This document shows, piece by piece, positions 44,874-54,400 of a stretch of DNA of 64,000 nt; the stretch's first letter is position 1; each line of letters begins with the position of its first letter. The stretch comes from Phytohabitans maris (GTDB lineage Bacteria; Actinomycetota; Actinomycetes; Mycobacteriales; Micromonosporaceae). Location of the stretch: NCBI RefSeq assembly GCF_031085175.1, contig NZ_JAVHUY010000036.1:42667-106666 (forward strand). Reading direction: 5' to 3'. Both the position numbers and the translations under genes were made by a program. The notes under the pieces were generated by a model, which saw only the letters and a list, made by a program, of their open reading frames with translations, did no database searches and was not told where the DNA came from.

Positions 44874-45644
44874 TTACGGCTGGTGCGGACGGGCGCCGGT
44901 TATCCAACCGACCACCGCGTCCAGGTCCGTTTCCGCGGTCGGCAGGTCGGCGACCTTACGTCCACGGTGGAGTACGGCGACCCGGTGGGTGACGGCGAAG
45001 CACAGCGGTAGGTCGTGGGTCACCACCACGACCGCGACGCCTTGGCCGGCGAGGCGGGTGATGAGCTGCCGGACCTGGCGGGACTGTTCGGGGCCGAGCG
45101 CGGCGGTCGGTTCGTCGAGCAGCAGCACGCCGTGCCCGGCGGCCATGACCCGGACGGCGGCGCGGGCCAGAGCGACAACCTGTCGCTGGCCCGCGGAGAG
45201 CAGCTCCACCGGCCGGCTGGTCGGGCCGAGGCGCACACCCAGCCGAGCGAGCGCCTGGTCGGCCTCGCGACGCATCCGCCGCTTGTCCAACACGCCCAGG
45301 TAGCGCAGCGGGCCGCCGCGCAACGGCTCGTCGCCCAGGTACAGGTTGGTCCCCACGTCCTGGGTCGGCACGAGCGCCAGGTCCTGGTACACCATGTGGA
45401 TGCCGGCCGCGGCGGCGGCACGCGGTGAGCCGAACGCGACGGGCCGGCCCTGGACACACAGCTCGCCGGCGGTCGGGCGGTGCGCCCCGGAGGCGACCTG
45501 CAGCAGGGTGGACTTGCCGGCGCCGTTGTCGCCCACCAGCCCGAGGACCTCGCCGGGGTACACCTCCAGATCGACCCGGTCCAGTGCGGTCGTGGCGCCG
45601 TACCGCTTGCTGATCTGCCGCAGCCGCAACGCGGGCGCGGTCAC
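44874..45644 (-). CDS. sugar ABC transporter ATP-binding protein (single-domain RbsA type)
   Basis: 256 residues with one ABC module: Walker A GDNGAGKST (about residues 37-45), Q-loop VYQDLALVPTQDVGTNLYLG, signature LLSAGQRQVVALARA, Walker B GVLLLDEPTAALG and H-loop VVVTHDLP. The LVPTQDVGTNLYLG stretch is typical of the carbohydrate uptake-2 (ribose/rhamnose) subfamily. Most of those ATPases are double modules, so this is a half-size version likely working as a dimer. GTG 45644 overlaps the permease stop by GTGA. Confidence 0.88.
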   Translation of the reverse strand: MTAPALRLRQISKRYGATTALDRVDLEVYPGEVLGLVGDNGAGKSTLLQVASGAHRPTAGELCVQGRPVAFGSPRAAAAAGIHMVYQDLALVPTQDVGTNLYLGDEPLRGGPLRYLGVLDKRRMRREADQALARLGVRLGPTSRPVELLSAGQRQVVALARAAVRVMAAGHGVLLLDEPTAALGPEQSRQVRQLITRLAGQGVAVVVVTHDLPLCFAVTHRVAVLHRGRKVADLPTAETDLDAVVGWITGARPHQP

Positions 45645-46600
45645 CGGGGTACCTCCAGCGTGCGCCGGGTGAGCGCGACGGACAGGGCGCGGTCGGCGGC
45701 GATGGCGGCGATCAGCAGGGCGCCGGTGGCGACCGTGGTCCAGTACGGCGGCACGTCGCGGATCAGCAGGCCGTTGGCGATGGTGGCCACAACGAGCGCG
45801 CCGACGAGCACCCGGGGCAGGCTGCCCCGGCCGCCGCTGAGCGCCACGCCGCCGAGCGCGACGGCGGTGAGGGCGTCGAAGAGTACGCCGGTGCTGACCA
45901 CGGCGTCCGCTTGGGCCACGGTGGCGGCGGTGAGGATGCCGCCCAGCGCCGCGCAGAGGCCGGCGCCGGCGAAGCCGATGACCCGGTAGCGGGAGCTGGG
46001 CACGCCGCAGCGGCGGGCCGCCTCGGCATTGCCTCCGACGGCCGTCAGCCGCAGCCCGAGCCGGGTCTGGGTCAGGCACAGCCAGCCGGTCGCGTAGACG
46101 GCGAGCATGACGTAGACCGGGGCGGGGATGTCCAGCGGCCGGCCGGTGCCCAGGAACTCCAGGTCGGTGAAGCCGGATACGGGCAGCCCGCCGGTCACGA
46201 CCAGCGCCAGGCCGGAGGAGACCGACAGGGTGCCGATGGTGACCACGAGCGGGTTGAGGCCGCGCTCAGCGAGCAGGCCGTTGACGAGGCCGGCCAGGAC
46301 TCCGACCGCCAGGCCCGCGGCGATCCCGGCCACCGCGCCGCGGCCGTCCACGAGCTGCCGGGCGCAGACCACGCCGGCCAGTGCCGCGGTGCCGGGGATG
46401 GACAGGTCGAGTACACCGGCGAGTGCCCCGATGGCGATGCCGGCGGCGAAGACGGCGGTGACGGCGGCGGCGTTGAGGATCAGGACGGCGTTGTCGTAGC
46501 TGGCGAAGCTGGACCCGCCGAGCGCCCACATGAGCAGGATCAGCAGGCCCCACAGCACGACGATGCCGCGGTCCCGGGCGAACAGCAGCGCGGCGGTCAC
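45641..46600 (-). CDS. sugar ABC transporter permease (RbsC type)
   Basis: 319 residues with about nine transmembrane helices and the BPD_transp_2 signatures SIPGTAALAGVVCA, GLVNGLLAERGLNPLVVTIGTLSV and RCGVPSSRYRVIGFAGAGLCAALGGILTAA. It imports a pentose or deoxyhexose with the adjacent ATPase and binding protein. GTG 46600 overlaps the binding-protein stop by GTGA. Rhamnose or a rhamnoside fragment is the likely substrate from context. Confidence 0.88.
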   Translation of the reverse strand: MTAALLFARDRGIVVLWGLLILLMWALGGSSFASYDNAVLILNAAAVTAVFAAGIAIGALAGVLDLSIPGTAALAGVVCARQLVDGRGAVAGIAAGLAVGVLAGLVNGLLAERGLNPLVVTIGTLSVSSGLALVVTGGLPVSGFTDLEFLGTGRPLDIPAPVYVMLAVYATGWLCLTQTRLGLRLTAVGGNAEAARRCGVPSSRYRVIGFAGAGLCAALGGILTAATVAQADAVVSTGVLFDALTAVALGGVALSGGRGSLPRVLVGALVVATIANGLLIRDVPPYWTTVATGALLIAAIAADRALSVALTRRTLEVPR

Positions 46601-47574
46601 GGCTTGAGCACCCGGAACGGGATGGTGCGCTGGGGGCCCGGCCGGGTCGGATCGGCGAGCAGGCCGGTGAGCACCTGGACGGTGTCGGAGCCGAAGAACT
46701 CGTGGTCGAGCACCACGTCGGCGTAGAAGGTGCCGTCGGTCAACGCTTTGCGGCCGTCCGGGGTGCCGTCGATGCCGACCACGCACATCGCCGCCGGGTC
46801 ACGGCCGGCCTGGCGCAGCGCCTGCACGCCGCCGAGGATGCTGTCGTCGGACGTACCGGTGAGGGCGTTGACGTCTTTGTGGGCCTGGAGAATCGCGGCC
46901 ATCTTGTCCTGGGACACCTTGCGCTGCGACTGGCCGTCGGCCTCGGCGACGATCCGCGCGCCCGGCGAACCGGCCAGGATGGCTGCCTTCTGGGCGGCGA
47001 TCCGCTCGGTGACGACCGGGCCCGGCAGCGGTGGACCGCCGAGGATCGCGACCTGGGCGCGGCCGCCGAGCCGCTCGTTGATGCACTGGGAGAGCTGCTG
47101 CCCGGCGAGCCGCCCGAGCTCGGCCCAGTCGCTGCCGCTGAACCCGATGCCGGCCGGTGCCGAGGCGTAGCCCATCTCCGCCGGCGTCGAGCCGACCACC
47201 GAGGCGATACCGGCCCGCGCCGCCTGGTCCAGGACGGGCTTGAACGCCCGCGGTGCCACCGGCAGAACCAACCAGGCGTCCACCTGGCGGCGAGTGATCC
47301 AGCCCTGTGCCTGCTGGAGCTGCTTGGTCGGGTCGCCGGCGGCGTCACCGACGACGACCCGGCCGCCGGCGGCTTCGACGGCCCGGGTGAACCGGTTCAT
47401 CAGCTCGATGTACACCTGGTTGCGCAGGTTCGGCGGCAGGTAGCCGACGGTCCGGCCGGCCAGCGGTCCACTCGGGTCTGGAGCGCTTGTCCGCTCGCCG
47501 CCGCAGCCGGCCGCCGCGACGAGCAGGGCCGCCATCGCCGCGCCGGAGCGCGCCACCGCCTGCCGCAAGCTCAT
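46597..47574 (-). CDS. sugar ABC transporter substrate-binding lipoprotein
   Basis: 325 residues. It has a lipoprotein signal with lipobox AAAGC (Cys25), then a periplasmic-binding/LacI-like type I fold: VGYLPPNLRNQVYIELMNRFTRAVEAAGG, QGWITRRQVDAWLVLPVAPRA, VNALTGTSDDSILGGVQALRQAG, VVGIDGTPDGRKAL. It captures the sugar for the RbsC-type permease. It is the first gene of the transporter operon and divergent from a LysR regulator over 72 bp. Confidence 0.88.
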   Translation of the reverse strand: MSLRQAVARSGAAMAALLVAAAGCGGERTSAPDPSGPLAGRTVGYLPPNLRNQVYIELMNRFTRAVEAAGGRVVVGDAAGDPTKQLQQAQGWITRRQVDAWLVLPVAPRAFKPVLDQAARAGIASVVGSTPAEMGYASAPAGIGFSGSDWAELGRLAGQQLSQCINERLGGRAQVAILGGPPLPGPVVTERIAAQKAAILAGSPGARIVAEADGQSQRKVSQDKMAAILQAHKDVNALTGTSDDSILGGVQALRQAGRDPAAMCVVGIDGTPDGRKALTDGTFYADVVLDHEFFGSDTVQVLTGLLADPTRPGPQRTIPFRVLKP

Positions 47575-47594
47575 CCGAACATGCCTTCCCTTTT

Positions 47595-47613
47595 CGCCGC
47601 TGGGCTGGCGGCG
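47595..47613. promoter_or_regulatory. dyad between the sugar transporter and LysR genes
   Basis: CGCCGC (47595-47600) and GCGGCG (47608-47613) form an inverted repeat around TGGGCTG within the 72-bp divergent intergenic region, where a LysR site is expected. GC-rich dyads are common in this genome, so support is modest. Confidence 0.3.
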
Positions 47614-47646
47614 TATGCCCTGGTCAGGACAGTAGCCTGGACAACC

Positions 47647-48585
47647 GTGGACGACCTGGCCCGGCTCGATCTCAACATGCTCACCGCCCTGCGCGCGCTG
47701 CTGGAGGAGAGGAGCGTCTCGCGTGCGGCGGCCCGCCTCGGCGTCGGGCAGCCGGCGGCCAGCAGTGCGCTGCAGCGGCTGCGGACCCACTTCGACGACC
47801 CGCTGCTGGTGCGCAGCGGTAACACGTTCGAGCTGTCCGCGCTCGCCGCCAGCCTGCTCGGTGCGGTCGAGCAGGCGCTCGCCACGGCGGAGGAGATCTT
47901 CCTGCGGGAGACCCGGTTCGATCCGAAGACGTCGACCCGGACTTTCCGGATCATGGTCGCTGACGTCGCCCTGGTGGGTCTCGGCGAGCTGCTCATACCG
48001 GCGATGACCGACGCGCCGGAGGTGCGGCTGGACTTCGTGGCGCTGACCGACGCCGCCATCCGCGACATCGAGCAGACTCTACGCGCGGTCGACGCCCTCG
48101 TCGTGCCCCGGGGAATCATCGCCGGCTTCCCCGCGATGGACCTGTGGACCGAGCGGTGGGTGTTCATGGTCGGGGAGCGAGCGGCGGTCGGGAGCCGCCT
48201 GACCAAGCAGCGGCTGGAGCAGATGACCTGGATCACCACGTACCACGGCGGTACGTCGCCGGTGGCCGCGACGTTCGAGGCGTGGAATATCCGCTCGCGC
48301 ATCCGCGTCACCGTTCCCAGCTATGTGGTGCTACCGATGCTGCTGGCCAGCTCGACCGAGCACGTGGCCATCGTTCAGGAGTCACTGGCGCGCCGGCTGG
48401 AGCCACTGGGCGGGGTACGCGTCTTCCCCGCACCGCCGGAGGCCGCCGACCGGATGGTGGCCTTGTGGTGGCATCCCACCCACGAGCGGGACGCCGGGCA
48501 TGCCTGGCTGCGCCAGCGGATCCTGGAGGTGAGCGAGGATCGGCGGGAGGGCCGCGCCGGTCGAGGCCGGCGCGACCCTCCTTGA
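47647..48585 (+). CDS. LysR-family transcriptional regulator (NodD/LeuO-like)
   Basis: 312 residues. The winged helix is LDLNMLTALRALLEERSVSRAAARLGVGQPAASSALQRLRTHFDDPLLVRSG, the RLR.HFDDPLLVR form typical of the NodD/NahR branch. The effector domain follows (FRIMVADVALVGLGELLIPAM). The GTG at 47647 is chosen because a TAGCCT -10-like box ends 8 nt upstream, indicating a leaderless message. It is divergent from the sugar transporter operon, which it probably controls. A bidirectional terminator is embedded in its last codons. Confidence 0.87.
   Translation: MDDLARLDLNMLTALRALLEERSVSRAAARLGVGQPAASSALQRLRTHFDDPLLVRSGNTFELSALAASLLGAVEQALATAEEIFLRETRFDPKTSTRTFRIMVADVALVGLGELLIPAMTDAPEVRLDFVALTDAAIRDIEQTLRAVDALVVPRGIIAGFPAMDLWTERWVFMVGERAAVGSRLTKQRLEQMTWITTYHGGTSPVAATFEAWNIRSRIRVTVPSYVVLPMLLASSTEHVAIVQESLARRLEPLGGVRVFPAPPEAADRMVALWWHPTHERDAGHAWLRQRILEVSEDRREGRAGRGRRDPP
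48546..48581. terminator. bidirectional terminator between LysR and GH78
   Basis: GGAGGG-C-CGCGCCGG (48546-48560) pairs with CCGGCGCG-A-CCCTCC (48567-48581): a 14-bp stem with one mismatch, overlapping the LysR stop region and just beyond the convergent GH78 stop. Confidence 0.85.
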
Positions 48586-48589
48586 GGGG

Positions 48590-51337
48590 TTACTTCTTCG
48601 ACGTGGCCTTGAACGTGTAGTCGCCGGAGCCGACGGTGAAGGTGGCGTAGCCGTCCTTGACCTTCTTCAGCTTCGCGCCGCCGCTGCCGGACACCGACTG
48701 GCCGGCGCCCACCGGCACCAGCACCTCAGCGGTGGCACCGACCGGCACCTCGACCTTCAGTGTGAACGCCTTGGCGGTACGGGTCCAGCTGGAGCTCACC
48801 GTGCCGAGCGGGCTGGTGACGTACGCGGATGCGTCGGTCAGGTCACCGACCGGGTACGGCTGGATCTGGATCTGCCGATACCCGGGCGCGGTCGACCTGA
48901 TACCGGCCACGTACTCGTACAGCCAGTCGTCGATCGTGCCGCGGAAGGCGTGGTTGTGCGACCGGGACGAGTCGGTGACACAGTCGGTCGACGGGAACCA
49001 GCACCACGCCTCCCACATCGTGTCGACGATGAGGGTCTCCGGTCCGACGTCCAGCCCGTCCAGGGTCTGGAACCACCAGCCCCAGCCCGGGTAGGTGGGG
49101 TTGGTGGCCACCTTGAACGCCAACTCCTGCTGCCCGCACTGGGTCAGGATCGGCATGATGTACTTCGTGCCGACCGCACCGGTGTCCAGGTGGTCCTGCC
49201 ACTCGACGTGCACGTCGTCGGCGAGGTTGGCGCAGATCGCCGCCCGGTCCGCCTCCGGCGCGAGGCCGAACGCCAGCGGCACCAGGTTGTCGGTCTGCCG
49301 GTACTCGGGCGGGTTGGCCGAGTACAGCTTCTCGGTCGGGTTGTAGAGCGCGGCGTTGTACGCCTGCTTGATCGTGCCCGCGAGGGCGTCGAAGCCGGCC
49401 GCGTCGCTGGTCTTGCCGAGCACCCGGGCGATTTCGGCCATCTGCACCGCGGTCAGGTAGATGTGCGCGGTGCCGATCGCCCGGTTGTCGGCGGTGCGCG
49501 GGAACTCGGCGTTGTCCGGGTTGTCCGGCCCACCGGCGGCCGGCTCGTGGTCGCCGTACGTGCCGCCGGTGTAGAGGTAGCCGGTGGCGGCGATGACGTC
49601 CTCGAGGTGGTCCACCCACAGCTTCATGCCGTCGTAGTGCTCGGACAGGATCCGGGTCTCGCCCCGGCTCTGGTACAGCTCGTAGTTGACCAGGATGTAG
49701 CTGGAGGTCCAGACCGGGTCGTCGGTCGGGGTGCGGGTTCCGGGCAGGGTGACCGGCAGCTGGCCGCTGGTGTTGAGGCTGTCCGCGTGGTCGCCCATCC
49801 ACTTGGCCCAGAAGCTCTCCGAGTCGAAGTTGAGCAGGGTCGAGTCGGCGAACAGGTGGCCGTCCGCGGTCCAGCCGGCCTTCTCGTACATCGGTGTGTC
49901 GGTGGGGAACGAGTGCAGGTTGCTGACGATCGACTGCCGCATCGCCTTGTGGTAGCGGTTGAACAGCTCGTTTGAGCTGGTGAACCCGCCGGTGGAGGCG
50001 ACGTCGTTGTTGACCGTCTTTCCCACCACCGACCGCACGGTCACGCCCTCCGGGGCGTTGACTTGCAGGTAGCGGTAGCCGTTGTAGCTGTAGCTGGGGG
50101 TGAAGGTCTCCACTCCCCCACCCTTGAGGACGTACGTGTACGCCTGCAGGGTGCTGTTGTTGTTGACGGTGCCGTCGGCCAGCAGCTTCTCGCCGTACTT
50201 CATCGTGACCGTCGCTCCGGCCGGGCCCTGGAACTGCACGGTCGCCCAGCCGGCCCGGGTGGTCTCGAAGTCGTAGATCTGCGCGCCGCTGTCGTGCTCG
50301 CGCAGCACCGGCGTGGGCAGTGTGCCGGTGACCCGGATCGGTTCCATGTCCTGGGCTTCGAGCTGTCCGGCCGGCGCGGTCCGGATGAGGGCGGCGTCCC
50401 AGCCGGCGGCGTCGAACCCGGTGTCGTTCCAGCCGGGCTGCTCCAGGCGGGCGTCGTACGTCTCACCGCGCATCACCGAGTTGGCCGTGGTGGGGCCGTC
50501 CTCTGTGGACCATGTGCCGTCGGTGACGATCCGCTCCGTGGCGCCGTTCTTGTACGTGACGTCGAGTTGCAGCTTCAGCACCGGGTAGCCGGTGTAGTAG
50601 CCGTGGCCGAGGCTGACGCCGATCGCGTTCGCCTTGCCGCGGCGCAGCAGGCTGGTGACGTCGTGGGTGACGTAGAGGATCGTCTTGTCGTAGACGGTGG
50701 AGCCGGGGTCGAGCTCGTGGTCGCCGACGCGGGTGCCGTTGAGGTAGAGCTCGTGGTAGCCCAGGCCCGCCACGTACGCCCGGGCGGAGGTGATCTCCTT
50801 GTTGGCGAGCGTGAACTCCTTGCGCAGCAGCACCTCCGGCGTGGCGGTGGCCGCCGCTGTGGACTCGCGGCCGATCCACCGACCGCCGAACTGGCTCGGC
50901 TCAAGGAACGCGGTCTCGAACGAGGCTCGGTCGCTCCACGCCGACGGGCCGCTCGACGACTCCGTCCAGACCCGCACCGACCAGTAGTACCGGGTACGCG
51001 GCTGCAGCGGCTTGCCGGCGTACTCGACGTCGAACGAGTCGGCCGACTTCACCTTGCCGGTGGACCACATGTCGCCGCTGTTGTTGTCCTTCGTGGACAC
51101 CCGGATCTCGTAGGCGCGCTGCTTCGCGCCGTTGTAGTTCGCCTCGGTGATCCAGCTGAGCCGTGGCTCAGCGGTGTCGATGCCCAGCGGGTCGGCCAGA
51201 TGCTCGGTGGTCAGGCCACCGACGCTGACCCGGCCGACGCCGGCCTGAGCGCTCTGCCACGGCGGCAGCGCCAGCGCGGCCACCATCGCGGCGGCCGCGG
51301 CCACCCCGACGGTGCGTCTACGTGTCTTGAGGTGCAT
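48590..51337 (-). CDS. secreted GH78 alpha-L-rhamnosidase
   Basis: 915 residues with an N-terminal Sec signal (TVGVAAAAAMVAALALPPWQSAQA). Modules follow in order: an Ig-like N-terminal domain (LTTEHLADPLGIDTAEPRLSW), Bac_rhamnosid_N (YVAGLGYHELYLNGTRVGDHELDPG), a concanavalin-like domain, the (alpha/alpha)6 catalytic domain with the acid-containing loop FPTDTPMYEKAGWTADGHLF (about residues 478-497), and the C-terminal beta-domain. It releases terminal L-rhamnose from plant glycosides or pectin. No copy of the GH106 palindrome is seen before it; it follows a hairpin after the upstream GH106 gene. Confidence 0.92.
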   Translation of the reverse strand: MHLKTRRRTVGVAAAAAMVAALALPPWQSAQAGVGRVSVGGLTTEHLADPLGIDTAEPRLSWITEANYNGAKQRAYEIRVSTKDNNSGDMWSTGKVKSADSFDVEYAGKPLQPRTRYYWSVRVWTESSSGPSAWSDRASFETAFLEPSQFGGRWIGRESTAAATATPEVLLRKEFTLANKEITSARAYVAGLGYHELYLNGTRVGDHELDPGSTVYDKTILYVTHDVTSLLRRGKANAIGVSLGHGYYTGYPVLKLQLDVTYKNGATERIVTDGTWSTEDGPTTANSVMRGETYDARLEQPGWNDTGFDAAGWDAALIRTAPAGQLEAQDMEPIRVTGTLPTPVLREHDSGAQIYDFETTRAGWATVQFQGPAGATVTMKYGEKLLADGTVNNNSTLQAYTYVLKGGGVETFTPSYSYNGYRYLQVNAPEGVTVRSVVGKTVNNDVASTGGFTSSNELFNRYHKAMRQSIVSNLHSFPTDTPMYEKAGWTADGHLFADSTLLNFDSESFWAKWMGDHADSLNTSGQLPVTLPGTRTPTDDPVWTSSYILVNYELYQSRGETRILSEHYDGMKLWVDHLEDVIAATGYLYTGGTYGDHEPAAGGPDNPDNAEFPRTADNRAIGTAHIYLTAVQMAEIARVLGKTSDAAGFDALAGTIKQAYNAALYNPTEKLYSANPPEYRQTDNLVPLAFGLAPEADRAAICANLADDVHVEWQDHLDTGAVGTKYIMPILTQCGQQELAFKVATNPTYPGWGWWFQTLDGLDVGPETLIVDTMWEAWCWFPSTDCVTDSSRSHNHAFRGTIDDWLYEYVAGIRSTAPGYRQIQIQPYPVGDLTDASAYVTSPLGTVSSSWTRTAKAFTLKVEVPVGATAEVLVPVGAGQSVSGSGGAKLKKVKDGYATFTVGSGDYTFKATSKK

Positions 51338-51371
51338 GGGTTCCTTCCTGTCTCAGCGATTTCCCGAAGGT

Positions 51372-51399
51372 GCCGTTCCCGGTGTGCGCCGGGAACGGC
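51372..51399 (-). terminator. hairpin between GH106 and GH78 genes
   Basis: GCCGTTCCCGG (51372-51382) and CCGGGAACGGC (51389-51399) form a perfect 11-bp stem with a 6-nt loop, 9 bp after the GH106 stop. It could terminate, or only attenuate read-through into the GH78 gene, which has just 34 bp left for a promoter. Confidence 0.75.
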
Positions 51400-51407
51400 C
51401 ACCGACG

Positions 51408-54400
51408 TCAGTGGTTGCCGGACGAGCCGCCAAGCGGCGCGTCGGTGTAGGGCTGGAACGCCACGCTGGTCAGCCCGTACGACTGGGCGGTGCGACCGAC
51501 CCGGTTGCCGAGGTTGCTGTCCACCTGGACCTGGATCGTGTTGGCGCCGGCGCGCAGGTACGGTCCGATGTCGACGGCGTTGGTGATCTGGTCGATCGTG
51601 GTGATCCGGTGCCCGTTGACCGTGACCGCCGTGATCTGGTCGCCGTTGCCGTGGCCCAACACCAGGTTGGCGCCGTCGGTCCGCTTGTCCCAGTCGCGAG
51701 GCAGCTGGAACGTGTTGGTGTAGCGGCCGATCCCGGACACCTGTCCCATCCCGGTCACGTCCAGCGCGGTGAGCTGCTCGGCGGTGGCCGGCAGCGCGCT
51801 CCAGGCGCCGAGCGCGTTGGCGGGGAAGGTGACGGTGGTCTTGAGCGGTACGGTCGGGTCGCTGGCGCCGGCCTTGGGCCCCCAGCTTTCGAGGGACAGG
51901 CGCCACCCTCCGGAGAGGTCGACAGCCGCCGGCACGTCAGCGCCCGCGGTGCGCGTGCGCCCGTTGGAGAGCTTCACCGTGTACGTGCCAGACGTGCTGG
52001 CGCGCAGGAACATGTCCTTGCCGTTGTCGCCATAGTGGACGGTGCCGCCGCTGGTCGCGGTGGCGTGGACGGCGGAGCTGCCCCCGCCGGTCCGCACGAT
52101 GAGCGCTTCCTGCGAGTCGAGGGTGACGTTCACCGTGACGGTGCCGTTGCCGCCGGTGTAGTGGGCGACGGGCGTGACGTCGCCGGTGAGGGCGTCGAGC
52201 ACGTACGGCTGGCCGCCGCCGCGCAGTGTGACCGCCGCGTCGATCCGCTTGGCGACCGCCTCGCCGGCGGCGTGCGCGTACTTCAGTGGTGCCGTCAGTG
52301 TGACGTTCGGGTTGGGCGCGCCGGGGTCGGGCGAGGCGACGGAGGCGATCGTGACGACCTCCTGGGTGGCGCCGCTGCCGACCACGAGCCGGTCACCGGC
52401 CCGCTCGCTGGCGGTGGAGGTGAGCCGCAGCCCGGTCGTGCCGGCGGCGGCCGCGGCCGCGACGGTGGTCGCGGTACGGCTGTTGTAGAGGTAGTAGTAG
52501 TCGTTCTTGTTGTCGCGGCGCTGGAGGGTGATGAGCCCCGGCGCGGCGTAGCTCGCATCGGGCGCCAGGCCGGCCGTGCGGAGCGTGCCGTCGAGCTGCT
52601 CCTGGGTGCCGCCGGTGATGGTGCGCACGTTCGCGGTCGCCTTGAGCGTGGCCAGGGCGGCGGCGAGCTCGGTGTCGTTGTTGCCCGGTTGGTTGGTGCC
52701 GTAGACCCGCGCGATGTCGCTGTTGTAGAGGACGACGGGCAGGCCGGACTTTGCGAGCGAGGTCAGCTTCTTGACGGCCGGGACGTTGAGCTGGGTCACG
52801 CCGTTGACCACGATCGCCTTGTACGCCGCGCCGTTCGGGTTGAGCCGGCCGTTCTTGACGGTGGCAGTCGGCAGCGCGAGCATCCGGTCGTCGATGACGT
52901 GGTAGTTCCAGCCGGCGTCGAGCAGTGTCTGCAGCGAGTACGCGGTGCGGCTGGGCGAGGAGATCTCGTTGGAGCCTCGCAACACCGCCAAGTCGGCCTT
53001 GCCGGTGCCGCCCTGCAGCACGGCCTGGGTGCGGGCCACGTAGTCGGTAAGACCCTCCACGTTGGACCAGTACGCCTGCCGCGGGTCGAAGGCGCCCCAG
53101 CCGGTCGGGCTGCCGTGCTGGAACTCCCAGCCCGGCCAGGCGCTGAACGCCCCGTTGAAGGTGACCTTGTACGGTGTGCCGTGCCACTGCGGCCGGTTGA
53201 CGCCGGACGCCCACACGAGGTTGAGGCCCTTGACCACGTCCACCCACGGGTTGGTGTAGTCGCGGGTGAACGTCAGCGACTCCGCCGACACCCAGTTGCT
53301 ACCGGTCATCGACGCGGCCCCGGCGACGTGTCGGCCGTTCTCGGCCGAGCCACTGTCGGCCGACGTCTCGTGCACGCCGGTGGCGATCTGCGCGTGCTGC
53401 ACGCCAGTGCCGCCGATGTCCTGGACCCGGAAGTTGTAGCCGAGCGTCTTCTTCGCCCAGTTCTGCAAGGCGGCCACGTGGTTGGTGGCGAAGTCGTCGG
53501 TCAGCTGGGCGGTCCAGTCCTCGGTCACCCGGTTGGACGCCAGCTGGTCGCCGGCGACGCTGGTGTCGAATGTGGACCCGCCGGCCAGCAGCGGCGCGTA
53601 CCGGCTGGCGTTGTAGCCGAGGCGGCTGGACATTTCACTGAGCACCTTTGGCGCCCAGTAGTTGCCGGTGCCGGTCGGCTTGCTGAACTCCAGCGAGTCC
53701 TCGAACAGCGAGGCGTGCGGGTAGGTCTTGGCGTGGTCGCGGATCAGGTTGACGAGCTTGGTGTTGCCCATCCGCTTGACGACGGCACCGTCCTTCCAGG
53801 TGCCGAGGATGTTGTTCTCCCAGAAGTCGATCGTCGACTCGGTACCCGCGTAGTCGTAGATGCTGGTCGCGTACTCGCGGTTGTACTGCACGGTGTTGAC
53901 GCCGCCGGAGCGGGTCTGGCCGGTGCCGCCGTGCCAGGTGCCGAACAGCACGCAGTCGCCGGCGGCCAGCGCCGCGCCGGGAGCGGGCACGTTGCAGCCG
54001 AGCGCGTCGAGGCTCGCGCGGTCGATGGTGGTCCGGTAGTCGTACTGCCGGTCGGCCATGCGGCGGCGGTTGCCTTCGGTGTCCACTTTGCCGGTGAAGC
54101 GGGGGTTGCGCGGTTCGGGGCCCCAGTCCGCGTCGATGGTGTTGATGTTCCAGCGGGCCTCGACGCCGGCGCCGCTCGCGTTGGCGGCGGCGGCGTTGCT
54201 CATGACGATGGAATCGGTGCCGACGCTGACCACCTGCGTGCCGGCGGGGATGCCGGGACCGGACAGGATGGAGCCGGCCTGGCGCTGGGCGCCGTTGAGG
54301 CTGTTGACGCCGGAGATGGTCGTCGAGCCGGCGGTGAGAGTGCCGGTGAAGGTGCCGGGGTTCGCCTGGACCCACGCCTTGTCCATGATGCCGGCCGGCG